Assembly (NCBI GenBank): GCA_023460955.1
Contig: JAEWOH010000056.1
Span: 1-64,000 of the forward strand
Direction of reading: 5' to 3'
Length of the DNA: 64,000 nucleotides
Source: Bacillota bacterium
GTDB taxonomy: Bacteria > Bacillota > Clostridia > Acetivibrionales > DSM-1351
Position 1 is the first letter of the stretch. Every line of letters starts with the position of its first letter. A program made the translations under genes and the position numbers. Below, in pieces: positions 15,342 to 23,927 of this stretch. A model generated the notes under the pieces. It made no database searches, was not told where the DNA came from, and saw only the letters and a list, made by a program, of their open reading frames with translations.

Positions 15342-16686
15342 TGACGTTCCCTTCCTGCCTGTAGGTTTCGTTTACGAGCTCATACACTTTTGTGAGGGAT
15401 AAGCCTGTTTTAAGTGCTATACTTTTGCAGTCCTCGTACTCCGGTGAATACTTATGTATATCGCCAATACTAGCGATTTTGATTCTGACATCTCCATACA
15501 TGGTATTTACTTTAACGAATTCCCTGTTCATACAGTAGCGGGCAGACCTTGATACTCTGATGCCCAGTGTTGTTGTTTCATTAAAAATGATATCTGAAAA
15601 CTTCTTTTCATCCTCATATTTTGCCAATACTGTAAGCATTACAGCAGGTCTGGTTTTTTTCATATAAATAGGAGTATAGTAAACATCCAGTGCACCGCTG
15701 TCCATAAGCTTTTCCATGGTATAGCCCAGTATCTCGGGTGACATATTATCTATGTTTGTTTCCAATATTGATATTTCATCGTTTGGAACAGACTCCTGAT
15801 CATAAAGAGTACCAACCACAGCCCTGAGTGCATTAAACCGTCCCGTATTTCTTTTTCCCATACCATAACCGGTCTTTTCAATAGCCATGGCAGGCATTTT
15901 TCCGAATGCGGAGCAGGTCATTTTTATTATACCTATTCCTGTTGGAGTAACAAGTTCAAACGGAATATCCTCTGTAATTAATGGAATTTTACTGTTGCAA
16001 AGCATCTCCATTACAGCCGGCACCGGAACCGGTAGGAGTCCATGAGCACATTTTACGAAACCCTTTCCTTCATGCAGTTCAGATGCATAGATTCGTTCAA
16101 CGCCTAACATATCAATGCATATACATGCACCAATAATGTCAACTATTGAGTCAATAGCTCCAACTTCATGGAAATGGACTTCACTGATATCCTTACCATG
16201 AACCTTTGCCTCTGCGCGGGCTATTTCTCTGAATATTCTGGTGCTCATTGCCTTTACACCCGGCTTTAGTCCGCTTTTATTAATTATATTTTCTATATCG
16301 GAAAGATTTCTTTCCTGATGTGAGTGATGGTGTGTATGATTATGTTCAGGGTCATGATGATAATCATTTTCATGGCCGTGGTGGTGATCGTGGAGATTAT
16401 CGTGGTCATGGTCATGTTCGTGGTGGTCATGGTCGTGGTGGTCATGGTCATGTTCGTGGTGATTGTCATGCTCACCCTCGGATTCCTGATTATGAAGAAT
16501 CACATTAACATCAGTGCCGGCTATACCATTTTTAACAACCTTTTTAATCTCTATAGAATAGCCGTCAACATTCAGCTTGTCCAATTCCCTTAAAAAGGCA
16601 TTAGTATCCAAACCAAGATCCAATAGGGCTCCCAGGGTCATATCTCCGCTTATTCCAGAAAAACAGTCAAAATATAAAACTCGCAT
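15328..16686 (-). CDS. larC: nickel-pincer cofactor nickel-insertion protein LarC
   Basis: 452 residues. LarC is the CTP-dependent nickel cyclometallase that inserts Ni into the pyridinium-bis-thiocarboxylate cofactor used by lactate racemase and relatives. N-terminus MRVLYFDCFSGISGDM, later EVHFHEVGAIDSIVDI, GLLPVPVPAVMEML and ELVTPTGIGI are standard. Residues about 66-127 form an extremely His/Asp-rich loop (over 25 His) suited to nickel storage. Unlike the frameshift-split larC1/larC2 of Lactobacillus, this is one uninterrupted frame. larB lies just upstream; larA and larE are not in the window. Confidence 0.93.
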   Translation of the reverse strand: MRVLYFDCFSGISGDMTLGALLDLGLDTNAFLRELDKLNVDGYSIEIKKVVKNGIAGTDVNVILHNQESEGEHDNHHEHDHDHHDHDHHEHDHDHDNLHDHHHGHENDYHHDPEHNHTHHHSHQERNLSDIENIINKSGLKPGVKAMSTRIFREIARAEAKVHGKDISEVHFHEVGAIDSIVDIIGACICIDMLGVERIYASELHEGKGFVKCAHGLLPVPVPAVMEMLCNSKIPLITEDIPFELVTPTGIGIIKMTCSAFGKMPAMAIEKTGYGMGKRNTGRFNALRAVVGTLYDQESVPNDEISILETNIDNMSPEILGYTMEKLMDSGALDVYYTPIYMKKTRPAVMLTVLAKYEDEKKFSDIIFNETTTLGIRVSRSARYCMNREFVKVNTMYGDVRIKIASIGDIHKYSPEYEDCKSIALKTGLSLTKVYELVNETYRQEGNVIAVQ

Positions 16687-16755
16687 TTAGTTCCTCCGTA
16701 TTATTATGTTAACAGTAATAGCATTTGATTATTTCTTCTTTGATATACCCTAATC

Positions 16756-17502
16756 CTAGAGCTTATTTATATTACTGGCAAGGTAGCCTGCACCAAAGCC
16801 GTTGTCTATATTTACAACTCCAATCCCGCTGGCACAACTGTTGAGCATGGTAAGAAGAGCAGCTAATCCTCCGAAGTTTGCTCCGTACCCCACGCTTGTG
16901 GGAACCGCGATGACAGGCTTATCAACAAGACCTCCTACTACACTGGCAAGAGCCCCCTCCATACCTGCTACTACAATAACCACATTAGCCTGTGAAATAG
17001 CCTCCATTTTTGACAATAATCTGTGAATTCCTGCTACTCCCACGTCGTAAATTCGATTAACCCTGTTTCCTAGTACCTCAGCTGTAATGGCAGCCTCCTC
17101 TGCAACAGGTATGTCAGAAGTTCCGGCCGTTATGACGGCTATTTGCTTTTCATTTACAACTATTTCTTTTCTTTTTACTACTATTATTCTCGCAGCCTCG
17201 TGATATTCCGCGTCATAAATAACCTCACTGACTGCTGCAAAATCGTCCTTGGACGCTCTTGTTGCCAGTATGTTGTTATTCTTTTCCATTAATCTTTTTA
17301 TGATTTCAACTATTTGTCTGCTGGTTTTACCTTCGCAGTAAATGACTTCAGGATAACCCACCCTGATGCTGCGATGGTGATCTATTTTAGCGAAGCCCAA
17401 ATCTTCATACGGGAGTGCTTTTATTTCCTTGAAGGCGCGGTCAATCTCAATTGTTCCGTTTTTTACTCCTTCAAGCAATGCCTTCAATTCTTCAGAATTC
17501 AT
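16756..17502 (-). CDS. larB: nickel-pincer cofactor biosynthesis protein LarB
   Basis: 248 residues from the ATG at 17502 (AAGGAG upstream); the frame extends to 17538 without a ribosome site. LarB carboxylates and hydrolyses nicotinic acid adenine dinucleotide to start pincer cofactor synthesis. The C-terminal half is PurE-like: VITAGTSDIPVAEEA, YDVGVAGIHRLL, VVAGMEGALASVVGGL and VPTSVGYGANFGGLAALL. It is 70 bases upstream of larC in the same direction, forming a larBC operon with the radical SAM gene. Confidence 0.93.
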   Translation of the reverse strand: MNSEELKALLEGVKNGTIEIDRAFKEIKALPYEDLGFAKIDHHRSIRVGYPEVIYCEGKTSRQIVEIIKRLMEKNNNILATRASKDDFAAVSEVIYDAEYHEAARIIVVKRKEIVVNEKQIAVITAGTSDIPVAEEAAITAEVLGNRVNRIYDVGVAGIHRLLSKMEAISQANVVIVVAGMEGALASVVGGLVDKPVIAVPTSVGYGANFGGLAALLTMLNSCASGIGVVNIDNGFGAGYLASNINKL

Positions 17503-17570
17503 CGTACTCCTTCTTTCTGCATAATATAGTCTGTACAATCTTTAATTACTGGGCTGCACCCAAAGCAGAT

Positions 17571-18693
17571 TTATTTACCTGTGCTGGTCTCGCCCTTTTC
17601 CATTGAAAGATATGCATTTATAAAGCCGTCCAGGTTACCATCCATTACACCGTTAACATTACCTTCTTCATAATTTGTACGGTGATCTTTAACAAGTGTA
17701 TAAGGACAGAAAACATAGGATCTTATTTGACTTCCCCAGGCTATGTCCATTTGTACACCTTTTAGGTCTTCAATTTTTTCCTTCTGTTCACGTTCCTTTA
17801 ATTCAAAAAGCTTTGCCTTCAGCATTTTCATTGCAGTATCCTTGTTCTGGAACTGTGAACGTTCTGTCTGGCAGGCTACGACAACTCCAGTAGGAAGGTG
17901 CGTTATTCTTACGGCAGAGTCTGTTTTATTTATGTGCTGACCACCTGCTCCTGAAGCCCTGTAAGTATCAACTTTAAGGTCATCGGGACTGATGTTTATT
18001 TCAATTGTATCATCTAGCTCAGGCATTACATCCAGAGAAGCAAAGGAAGTGTGTCTTCTTCCTGATGAATCAAATGGAGAAATTCTTACCAGACGGTGAA
18101 CTCCCTTTTCGGATCTGAGATACCCATAAGCATTTTCCCCAATTACATTAATTGTTACACTCTTTATTCCTGCTTCATCACCGTCAAGAAAATCGAGAAT
18201 TTTTACCTCATAGCCTTTTGCTTCTCCCCACCTTGTAAACATTCGCAATAACATTTCTACCCAGTCCTGAGCCTCGGTTCCTCCAGCTCCGGCATGTAGT
18301 GTAAGTATGGCATTATTTTTGTCATAAGGACCTGTAAGTAAGGTTTCCAAGCGTAAGGCTTCCAGATTTCTCTTCAGCTTTTCCAGACCCTCTCCAACCT
18401 CAGGTATTACACTTTCATCCTGTTCTTCCAGTCCAAGCTCCGAAAGTGTTGTCAAGTCCTCATAAAGAGAAGTAAGGTTAGTAAAACGTTCTATTTTTGT
18501 TTTTAGATTTTTTGTCCTCTGAAGAATCTTCTGTGAGTTCTCCATATCGTTCCAGAACTCAGGTTCTGATGCCTTATGTTCAAGCTCCATTATTTCATCA
18601 CTCAATCTGGCGATGTCAAAGTGAAGCCCTCATTTCCTCTAAATTGCTTTCCAAGCCTTGAAGTTCAAGCTTGTATTGTTCTAACTCAAGCAT
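17571..18693 (-). CDS. prfB: peptide chain release factor 2 (programmed +1 frameshift)
   Basis: RF2 recognises UGA and UAA stop codons. The gene begins at the ATG at 18693 (MLELEQYKLELQGLESNLEEMRASL), reads to CTT-TGA-C at 18615-18621, shifts +1 and continues as DIARLSDEIMELEHK to the stop at 17571: 373 residues after the shift. The class hallmarks are present: SPF stop-codon tripeptide in RISPFDSSGRRH and GGQ in GAGGQHINKTDSAV. An in-frame UGA read inefficiently when RF2 is low gives autoregulation. A start at 18605 would give a truncated protein and is not preferred. Confidence 0.95.
18615..18627 (-). promoter_or_regulatory. RF2 programmed frameshift site
   Basis: On the minus strand codons run ...GCT TCA CTT TGA C, with CTT as the slippery codon, UGA as the RF2-dependent stop and C as the poor-context next base. 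AGGG three codons upstream resembles the stimulating Shine-Dalgarno-like element of prfB genes. Confidence 0.9.
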
Positions 18694-18795
18694 TTAATCA
18701 TCCCTCTCGTAAGTAAAATTTTAGATGTGCACCAGAGGTGCTTATATCTATTAACTATTTGTATTAACTATATATATTAACATTATAACTAAAGC

Positions 18796-19623
18796 TCAGC
18801 TTTTTGCCAAAATAAACTTTTCAATTGCCTGGGCTACACCATCGGCATCATTAGAAGCTGTTATGTATTTAGAAGCAGCCTTTGCAATTGCCTCTCCATT
18901 TTCCATGGCTATACTAAGACCTGCATAATCAAACATTGAAACATCATTCTCATTATCACCGATGGCGATCATCTGCTGTGCGGGAATACCGTATATATCG
19001 GTAAGTTTCTCCAGGGCTGCTCCTTTGCTGACACCTTTATTCATAACCTCAAAATTATCATAATTTGAGCTCATGACATCAACTTCACTTAATTGTTCCA
19101 TATCCTGTCTCACTCTTCTTAACAGCTGGAGGTCATCAGATACTATAACAAATTTAAGTACTTTTCCCGGTATACTGTTGAGCTTAGCTTCCATACTTGC
19201 AACAACCTCAATGTCCACACGATCTTCCGGCGGGAGAGTCTTGTTTCTTTCAAAATATTTCTTTGAGGTATAGCCCAGTTTTTCTGTCAGCATAGTATCC
19301 CCGGCATATACATGGTAGTATACTCCATGTTTCTGGCAAATCTCATTAATTTTCAAACATACTTCCAGCTTCATATAATCTGAATACAGGATATTGCCGT
19401 TGTGACTTTCGGTAATAATTGCACCGTTGCACGCTATTATGGGGTCGGCAGATCCTATCTGCTTTGCATAGAGCCTTGCCCCGGTAAAAACTCTGCCCGA
19501 ACATACAACTATCTTTACACCCTTCTCCATTGCCAGCTTAATAGCCTTTTTATTTCTTTCGGAGATTTCCTTATTCATATCAAGCAAGGTTCCGTCTAAA
19601 TCTATTGCCACTAATTTGTACAT
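18796..19623 (-). CDS. Cof-type HAD-IIB phosphatase
   Basis: 275 residues. HAD hydrolase of the Cof/YidA subclass, acting on sugar phosphates or similar small phosphoesters. Motif I is IDLDGTLLDMN at the N-terminus, motif II VVCSGR, motif III Lys in GAALEKLTD, and motif IV GDNENDVSMFDYAG; the C2B cap lies between residues about 85 and 190. Cytoplasmic, single gene between prfB and the aminotransferase. The substrate cannot be told from sequence. Confidence 0.9.
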   Translation of the reverse strand: MYKLVAIDLDGTLLDMNKEISERNKKAIKLAMEKGVKIVVCSGRVFTGARLYAKQIGSADPIIACNGAIITESHNGNILYSDYMKLEVCLKINEICQKHGVYYHVYAGDTMLTEKLGYTSKKYFERNKTLPPEDRVDIEVVASMEAKLNSIPGKVLKFVIVSDDLQLLRRVRQDMEQLSEVDVMSSNYDNFEVMNKGVSKGAALEKLTDIYGIPAQQMIAIGDNENDVSMFDYAGLSIAMENGEAIAKAASKYITASNDADGVAQAIEKFILAKS

Positions 19624-19687
19624 TTAATCTGATTTTCCTCCATTATACATATCGTGCTGCGTCTGCTTCGCCATTATTAATTATAGA

Positions 19688-20857
19688 TTATTTGGTAATA
19701 CTTTCGGTAAAGGTCTTAATCCTTTTCATTGCTTCAACTATATTTTCCATTGATGAGGCATAACATGCACGGACATATCCCTCTCCGCATTCACCGAAAG
19801 CAGTTCCGGGAACTACAAGCACCCTCTGTTCCATCAGTAGTCTTTCACAGAACTCATCGGAACTTAGTCCTGAACTCTTTATATTCGGGAATACATAAAA
19901 GGCACCCTTAGGTTCGAAACTTGAATACCCTGCTTTCAGGAAGCCGTCCAGCATTACCCTTCGGCGTCTGTTGTACTCCTTTGCCATCATTTCAACGTCA
20001 TCATCGCTGTTTTGAAGAGCTTCAATTGCTGCATCCTGAGCAGTTGTTGGAGCACACATTATTGCATACTGATGTATTTTTTTCATTTCATTTATCAGGT
20101 CCTTATGACCGCAGGCATAACCTAAACGCCAGCCCGTCATGGCAAAGGATTTTGAGAATCCGTTAATCACAAGGGTTTGTTCTTTAATCTCTGGAAAGCT
20201 TGCAATAGAGGTATGCTTGCCTTCATAAGTCAATTCACAATATATTTCATCCGATAAAACTACAATATTTTTATCTCTAAGAACCTTGACCAGCTCATAT
20301 AATTCTTCTTTTGTCATGATAGCACCGGTTGGGTTATTGGGGAAAGGAATTATTACAACTTTTGTCCTTTCGGTTATTGCATTTTCTAGCTCTTGTGCTG
20401 TCAGCTTGAAATCGTTTTCCTGCTTAAGTGGAATTGTTACTGCAGTTGCACCGGTAAAGCCGGTACATCCTTTATAAGCGACAAAACTGGGTTCAGGTAT
20501 TACAACTTCATCCCCCGGGCCTACCAGTGCTCTGAGAGCTGCATCAATTCCTTCACTTCCGCCCACAGTAACCAGGATTTCATCAACAGGGTTATACTCC
20601 AGAGAGAATTTTCGCTTAAGGTACATGCTGATTTCTTCCCTGAGTTCGATAAACCCTGCATTAGAAGAATATTGGGTATGTCCGTGTTCAAGTGAGTAAA
20701 TACCTGCTTCCCTTATATTCCAGGGAGTAATAAAATCGGGTTCCCCTACCCCCAACGAAATAACATCCTTCATTTCGTTAATGATGTCAAAATATTTTCT
20801 AATCCCCGACGGAGGTACCTTTTTTATTTTATCCAAAATCATATCTTTCATAATCAT
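19688..20857 (-). CDS. class I/II pyridoxal-phosphate aminotransferase
   Basis: 389 residues, fold type I. Typical marks are PLP Lys in NGFSKSFAMTGWRLGY, PFPNNPTG, VLSDEIYCELTYEG and the C-terminal Arg in GYVRACYA. The group includes aspartate, aromatic and MalY/PatA-like enzymes of Firmicutes; substrate is not assigned here. Its ATG overlaps the stop of the Lrp-type regulator gene (ATGA), so the pair is translationally coupled and controlled by the upstream T-box. That ties it to amino acid metabolism sensed through a tRNA. Confidence 0.9.
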   Translation of the reverse strand: MIMKDMILDKIKKVPPSGIRKYFDIINEMKDVISLGVGEPDFITPWNIREAGIYSLEHGHTQYSSNAGFIELREEISMYLKRKFSLEYNPVDEILVTVGGSEGIDAALRALVGPGDEVVIPEPSFVAYKGCTGFTGATAVTIPLKQENDFKLTAQELENAITERTKVVIIPFPNNPTGAIMTKEELYELVKVLRDKNIVVLSDEIYCELTYEGKHTSIASFPEIKEQTLVINGFSKSFAMTGWRLGYACGHKDLINEMKKIHQYAIMCAPTTAQDAAIEALQNSDDDVEMMAKEYNRRRRVMLDGFLKAGYSSFEPKGAFYVFPNIKSSGLSSDEFCERLLMEQRVLVVPGTAFGECGEGYVRACYASSMENIVEAMKRIKTFTESITK

Positions 20858-21333
20858 ATAAATATAGGCTCCCTTCTATCAGTAGGTTTTTCTTCAAATA
20901 TGGTTCCCTTGTCTTTATACTTTTTCAGTACAAAATGTGTTGCACAGCTTAATACAGACTCAAGCGGTGCTAGTTTTTCCGATACGAAGAGGGCAACCTC
21001 CTTCATGGTTTTACCTTCTATTATAACTGTAAGGTCAAAGCCACCTGACATCAGATAACAAGCTGTTACCTCAGGATATTTATATATCCTGTCTGCAATT
21101 TTATCAAAGCCCAGGCCTCTCTGAGGTGTAACTTTAACTTCAATCAGTGCGGTAACTTTTTCTTTTTCGGTTTTATCCCAATTAATTAACGTGCTGTATC
21201 CGACTATTACATTATCAGTTTCATATTTTTTTATGGCGGCTTCCACCTCATCAACTGTTTTTCCAAGCATCACCGCTATTTCGGCCGCTGTAACCCTACT
21301 ATTCTTCTCCAATATTTCCAAAATCTCTACCAT
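20854..21333 (-). CDS. Lrp/AsnC-family transcriptional regulator
   Basis: 159 residues. N-terminal helix-turn-helix (LEILEKNSRVTAAEIAVMLGKTVDEVEAAIKKYE) followed by an AsnC/RAM ligand-binding domain (VTALIEVKVTPQ, YLMSGGFDLTVIIEGKTMKEVA, THFVLKKYKDKG). Such proteins sense amino acids as octamers. First gene after the T-box leader and coupled to the aminotransferase by a 4-base overlap, so it may sense the substrate or product of that enzyme. Confidence 0.9.
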   Translation of the reverse strand: MVEILEILEKNSRVTAAEIAVMLGKTVDEVEAAIKKYETDNVIVGYSTLINWDKTEKEKVTALIEVKVTPQRGLGFDKIADRIYKYPEVTACYLMSGGFDLTVIIEGKTMKEVALFVSEKLAPLESVLSCATHFVLKKYKDKGTIFEEKPTDRREPIFI

Positions 21334-21409
21334 ATCAATCTCTCCTTTTTAATTTGGTTTTGGTCGTTAAGACCTATATTAATATCTGATCAGATAATTA
21401 CAGACAATA

Positions 21410-21735
21410 AAAAAACCTAAGTCCTCTAAAACAGGGACGAAGGTTTCCGCGGTACCACCCTAATTAATGCTGTTAAGCATTCTCTCAAAAACAGTGCGGC
21501 ATATATTTATGCTTACACTACTCGCCTGTAACGTGACGCCACGTCTTTCTCTACTAGAATAAAGGATTGTCATTCATACGAAGAAGCTGCCAAGACAAGC
21601 CTTACTTGGTTTGAGAAATCTGCTCCAGGGCTGCCTTCAACACTAACCAATACCGGATTTCCACCAACATAACTGTTTACCGGCTCTCTTTAATTGATTT
21701 ATTGTTTACTCTTCCCATTCACTGCATTTGAATTA
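21410..21735 (-). promoter_or_regulatory. T-box riboswitch leader
   Basis: On the minus strand the leader shows an AGTA element (GGAAGAGTAA), AGAGAG with the apical hairpin (TTGGTGGAAATCCGG), and the diagnostic T-box AGGGTGGTACCGCGG at 21447-21462, followed by the terminator (CCTTCGTCC...GGACTTAGG, TTTTTT). By distance to the conserved CTGGAG, the specifier in GAA-GGC-A (21633-21635) would be GGC (Gly), but the T-box UGGU pairs with a tRNA whose discriminator is A, whereas bacterial tRNA-Gly usually has U. The amino acid is therefore unresolved. It controls the Lrp/aminotransferase operon by premature termination. Confidence 0.93.
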
Positions 21736-21826
21736 TTTATTTACTTGCTATTATTATATGTTAAATATATAAATATTTACATGTATATTAAAAAGTATTA
21801 TAAAATATTTTAAATTTTAATTCAAG

Positions 21827-22258
21827 CTATTCCTTAATAATATTTGTAAGCTCACCTTCATATTTTTTAAGCTTATCTATTACTTCAACCTTCAGGACCT
21901 TTAGCTCTTCTTTTATGTCGACAAGCCTTTCCTTCTCTTCCTCAACCTGCTTCTCAAGAGTCTTTTTTTCATTTATCGCCTGCATTTTAGCTTCATTTAT
22001 AATTGTATCTGCCTTTTCCTGAGCAGTAATCAGTACATTTGCTATCTTTTCCCTATCTTCTTGTATTTGTTCGAGATTTTTGCTCACCTCGTCATACCTG
22101 GCTTTGATATCACGATATTGGGCCTTAACTTCAGCTATTTCTTTTTCCTTCGCCTTTAGCTTTTCTTCATACTCTTTGTTTAATTTATCAAGGTAATCTG
22201 AAACATTACTTTTCTTAAACCCCAAAAGAGCTGTAGAAAACAATTTTTCCCCTGCCAT
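21827..22258 (-). CDS. DivIVA-like coiled-coil protein
   Basis: 143 residues from the ATG at 22258, chosen because GGGAGG lies 8 bases upstream; the frame extends to 22306 without one. The N-terminus STALLGFKKSNVSDYLDKL matches the membrane-curvature-binding start of DivIVA/GpsB proteins (GFKKxxVxxYL). Residues 25-140 are an almost continuous heptad coiled coil rich in Glu and Lys. Likely a cell-pole or division-site scaffold, but it is shorter than true DivIVA and has no C-terminal module. Monocistronic between the thioredoxin gene and the T-box. Confidence 0.75.
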   Translation of the reverse strand: MAGEKLFSTALLGFKKSNVSDYLDKLNKEYEEKLKAKEKEIAEVKAQYRDIKARYDEVSKNLEQIQEDREKIANVLITAQEKADTIINEAKMQAINEKKTLEKQVEEEKERLVDIKEELKVLKVEVIDKLKKYEGELTNIIKE

Positions 22259-22322
22259 AATACATCCTCCCACAAAAAGATTAGGAATAAATAATAATTT
22301 TTTCAATATATTCCATTATAAC

Positions 22323-22378
22323 AAAAGAATCTCCTGTGGGCAAGCCGTCCATAAATCGACTGCTCATAGGAGATTCCT
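22323..22378 (-). terminator. terminator after thioredoxin gene
   Basis: On the minus strand GAATCTCCTATGAG pairs with CCCACAGGAGATTC around a long loop, followed by TTTTG. It lies 16 bases after the trxA stop. Confidence 0.7.
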
Positions 22379-22393
22379 AGAAGTTAAGTATTA

Positions 22394-22720
22394 TCAAAGT
22401 TGCTTTTCTATTAATTCAACAAATTCACTCTTTGCTCTTGCACCAACTATCTTTTCGGCAACCTGACCATTTTTGAAAACAAGTACCGTTGGTATACTCA
22501 TTATTCTGAATTGAGCTGCAAGCTCACCTTGATCATCTACGTTTACCTTGGCTATGTTAACTTTACCTTCAAATTCATCAGCCAGTTCTTCCATTATGGG
22601 CGCTACCATTCTACAAGGTCCGCACCAGGATGCCCAAAAATCAACTACCACAGGTTTATCAGCCTTAAGGACTGTCTCCTCAAATGTATCATTAGTGATA
22701 TCTACTATTTTACCTGACAT
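22394..22720 (-). CDS. trxA: thioredoxin
   Basis: 108 residues, the classic size. Dithiol-disulfide redox carrier of the cytoplasm. Active site WCGPCR within DFWASWCGPCRMVAPIMEEL, cis-Pro loop IMSIPTVLVFKNG. AGGAGG lies about 7 bases before the ATG. Single gene with its own terminator. Confidence 0.97.
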   Translation of the reverse strand: MSGKIVDITNDTFEETVLKADKPVVVDFWASWCGPCRMVAPIMEELADEFEGKVNIAKVNVDDQGELAAQFRIMSIPTVLVFKNGQVAEKIVGARAKSEFVELIEKQL

Positions 22721-22805
22721 AATATTTCCTCCTGATTATACATGTTTATTTCAAAAACTTAGTTTATTTATACCCAATTGAATAATAATTAAACATTACA
22801 CAGGT

Positions 22806-23849
22806 TTAATATTCCTTCAGTGAGGTAATATTTACTTTGTTTCCATCAATTGAAACCAAAGTACCTTCCAGCACCTCGAGAAATTCGCCTCTGAAGGATG
22901 CTTTTAAATCGTTCGTTAAATTTACAATTTTATTTTCCTGCCTGTTAACAAAGTACATATTACCGTTTACAGATATAACTATGTCCCCTGGAAGCACACT
23001 CTGTTTCAAAATTGTTTTAACCCAGTTGTCAGTGAGTTTTCCGTCAGAAATCTTCTGTTGATAAATTTGTGTCACTTTCCCACCGGTATCTAATACACCT
23101 ATATAAAGAGTATCATTTGCATCAATATCTAGTATCCTTACGTTTTTTTCTTTAAGTCCTATCTTTGTTTTAGTCTTGTTAATACCATCATAAACATAAA
23201 TTGATTCGTCGGGATTCTGGTAAACAAGTTTGTTAAAATAGTTGCTTTCCTTGATTATAGCATCGGGGCCCAGGTTCATTACGTGAGCATATTGGCTCAT
23301 AACATTAAACCTTATTATTTTAGACCGGGTCTCTGACGTGTTGATTTTAGCATAAACCACATTTGTATAGGGTGACAGGTCTACGTCCATTACTTTACTT
23401 TGAGCATTTAGACCTGTAATCTCAGGATAATCCCTTATTGTTCCAGAATCAGCCTCATAGGTTGACATCTGAACAACTCCCTTTTTACCGTCTTTTGTAT
23501 TTGATGAATAAATAATCATATCTCTGTCTGGAAGCCATTTGAAATACGATATCTTGTCATTTTCAAGGCCTGCTATCTTTTTATCCTTATTAGCTTTAAT
23601 ATCTATAATATGCAACGCGCCTGAATTATCGATAAAAGCGCCGAATCTTGCATTGTAGGATACCTTCACTTGTGTTACACCTTCAGAAACAGTAAAGTCG
23701 CCTGTTAAAGGTTTTACCTTTGTTTCACTGGCTGTAACATTTACTGAGCCGTCAGAGTTTAAAAATATGTTGTTAATATATAATAATAAACAAAATTGAA
23801 TTATGACCGCTAATAAAATCCATTTATACCACTTTGCTAAAGTTTTCAC
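22806..23849 (-). CDS. membrane-anchored beta-propeller-like protein of unknown function
   Basis: 347 residues. One N-terminal membrane segment (residues 8-30, YKWILLAVIIQFCLLLYI) anchors an extracytoplasmic domain made of repeated four-stranded units (for example GAFIDNSGALHIIDIKANK, YFKWLPDRDMIIYSSNTKDG, KLVYQNPDESIYVYDGINK, YFVNRQENKIVNL), like TolB/WD40-type propellers. No catalytic motif. Located between trxA and the NAGPA-type gene on the same strand with a 78-base gap, so possibly co-transcribed. Related proteins are common and uncharacterised in clostridia. Confidence 0.65.
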   Translation of the reverse strand: MKTLAKWYKWILLAVIIQFCLLLYINNIFLNSDGSVNVTASETKVKPLTGDFTVSEGVTQVKVSYNARFGAFIDNSGALHIIDIKANKDKKIAGLENDKISYFKWLPDRDMIIYSSNTKDGKKGVVQMSTYEADSGTIRDYPEITGLNAQSKVMDVDLSPYTNVVYAKINTSETRSKIIRFNVMSQYAHVMNLGPDAIIKESNYFNKLVYQNPDESIYVYDGINKTKTKIGLKEKNVRILDIDANDTLYIGVLDTGGKVTQIYQQKISDGKLTDNWVKTILKQSVLPGDIVISVNGNMYFVNRQENKIVNLTNDLKASFRGEFLEVLEGTLVSIDGNKVNITSLKEY

Positions 23850-23927
23850 TTCAGTACCATAAGCCTTTCCAGCTCACTTTTATTTAAGTAATCACACCAT
23901 GGTGAGCTATAAAGTGTGAATAAGTTT

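Noticed and set aside
16320..16508. Plus-strand ORFs opposite larC, and a repetitive His region that could look like a CRISPR
   Set aside because: They are the complement of the His/Asp codon run of LarC; no spacers or palindromic repeats.
17571..18605. prfB starting at 18605 (344 residues)
   Set aside because: Lacks the N-terminal 25 codons and ignores the CTT-TGA-C frameshift.
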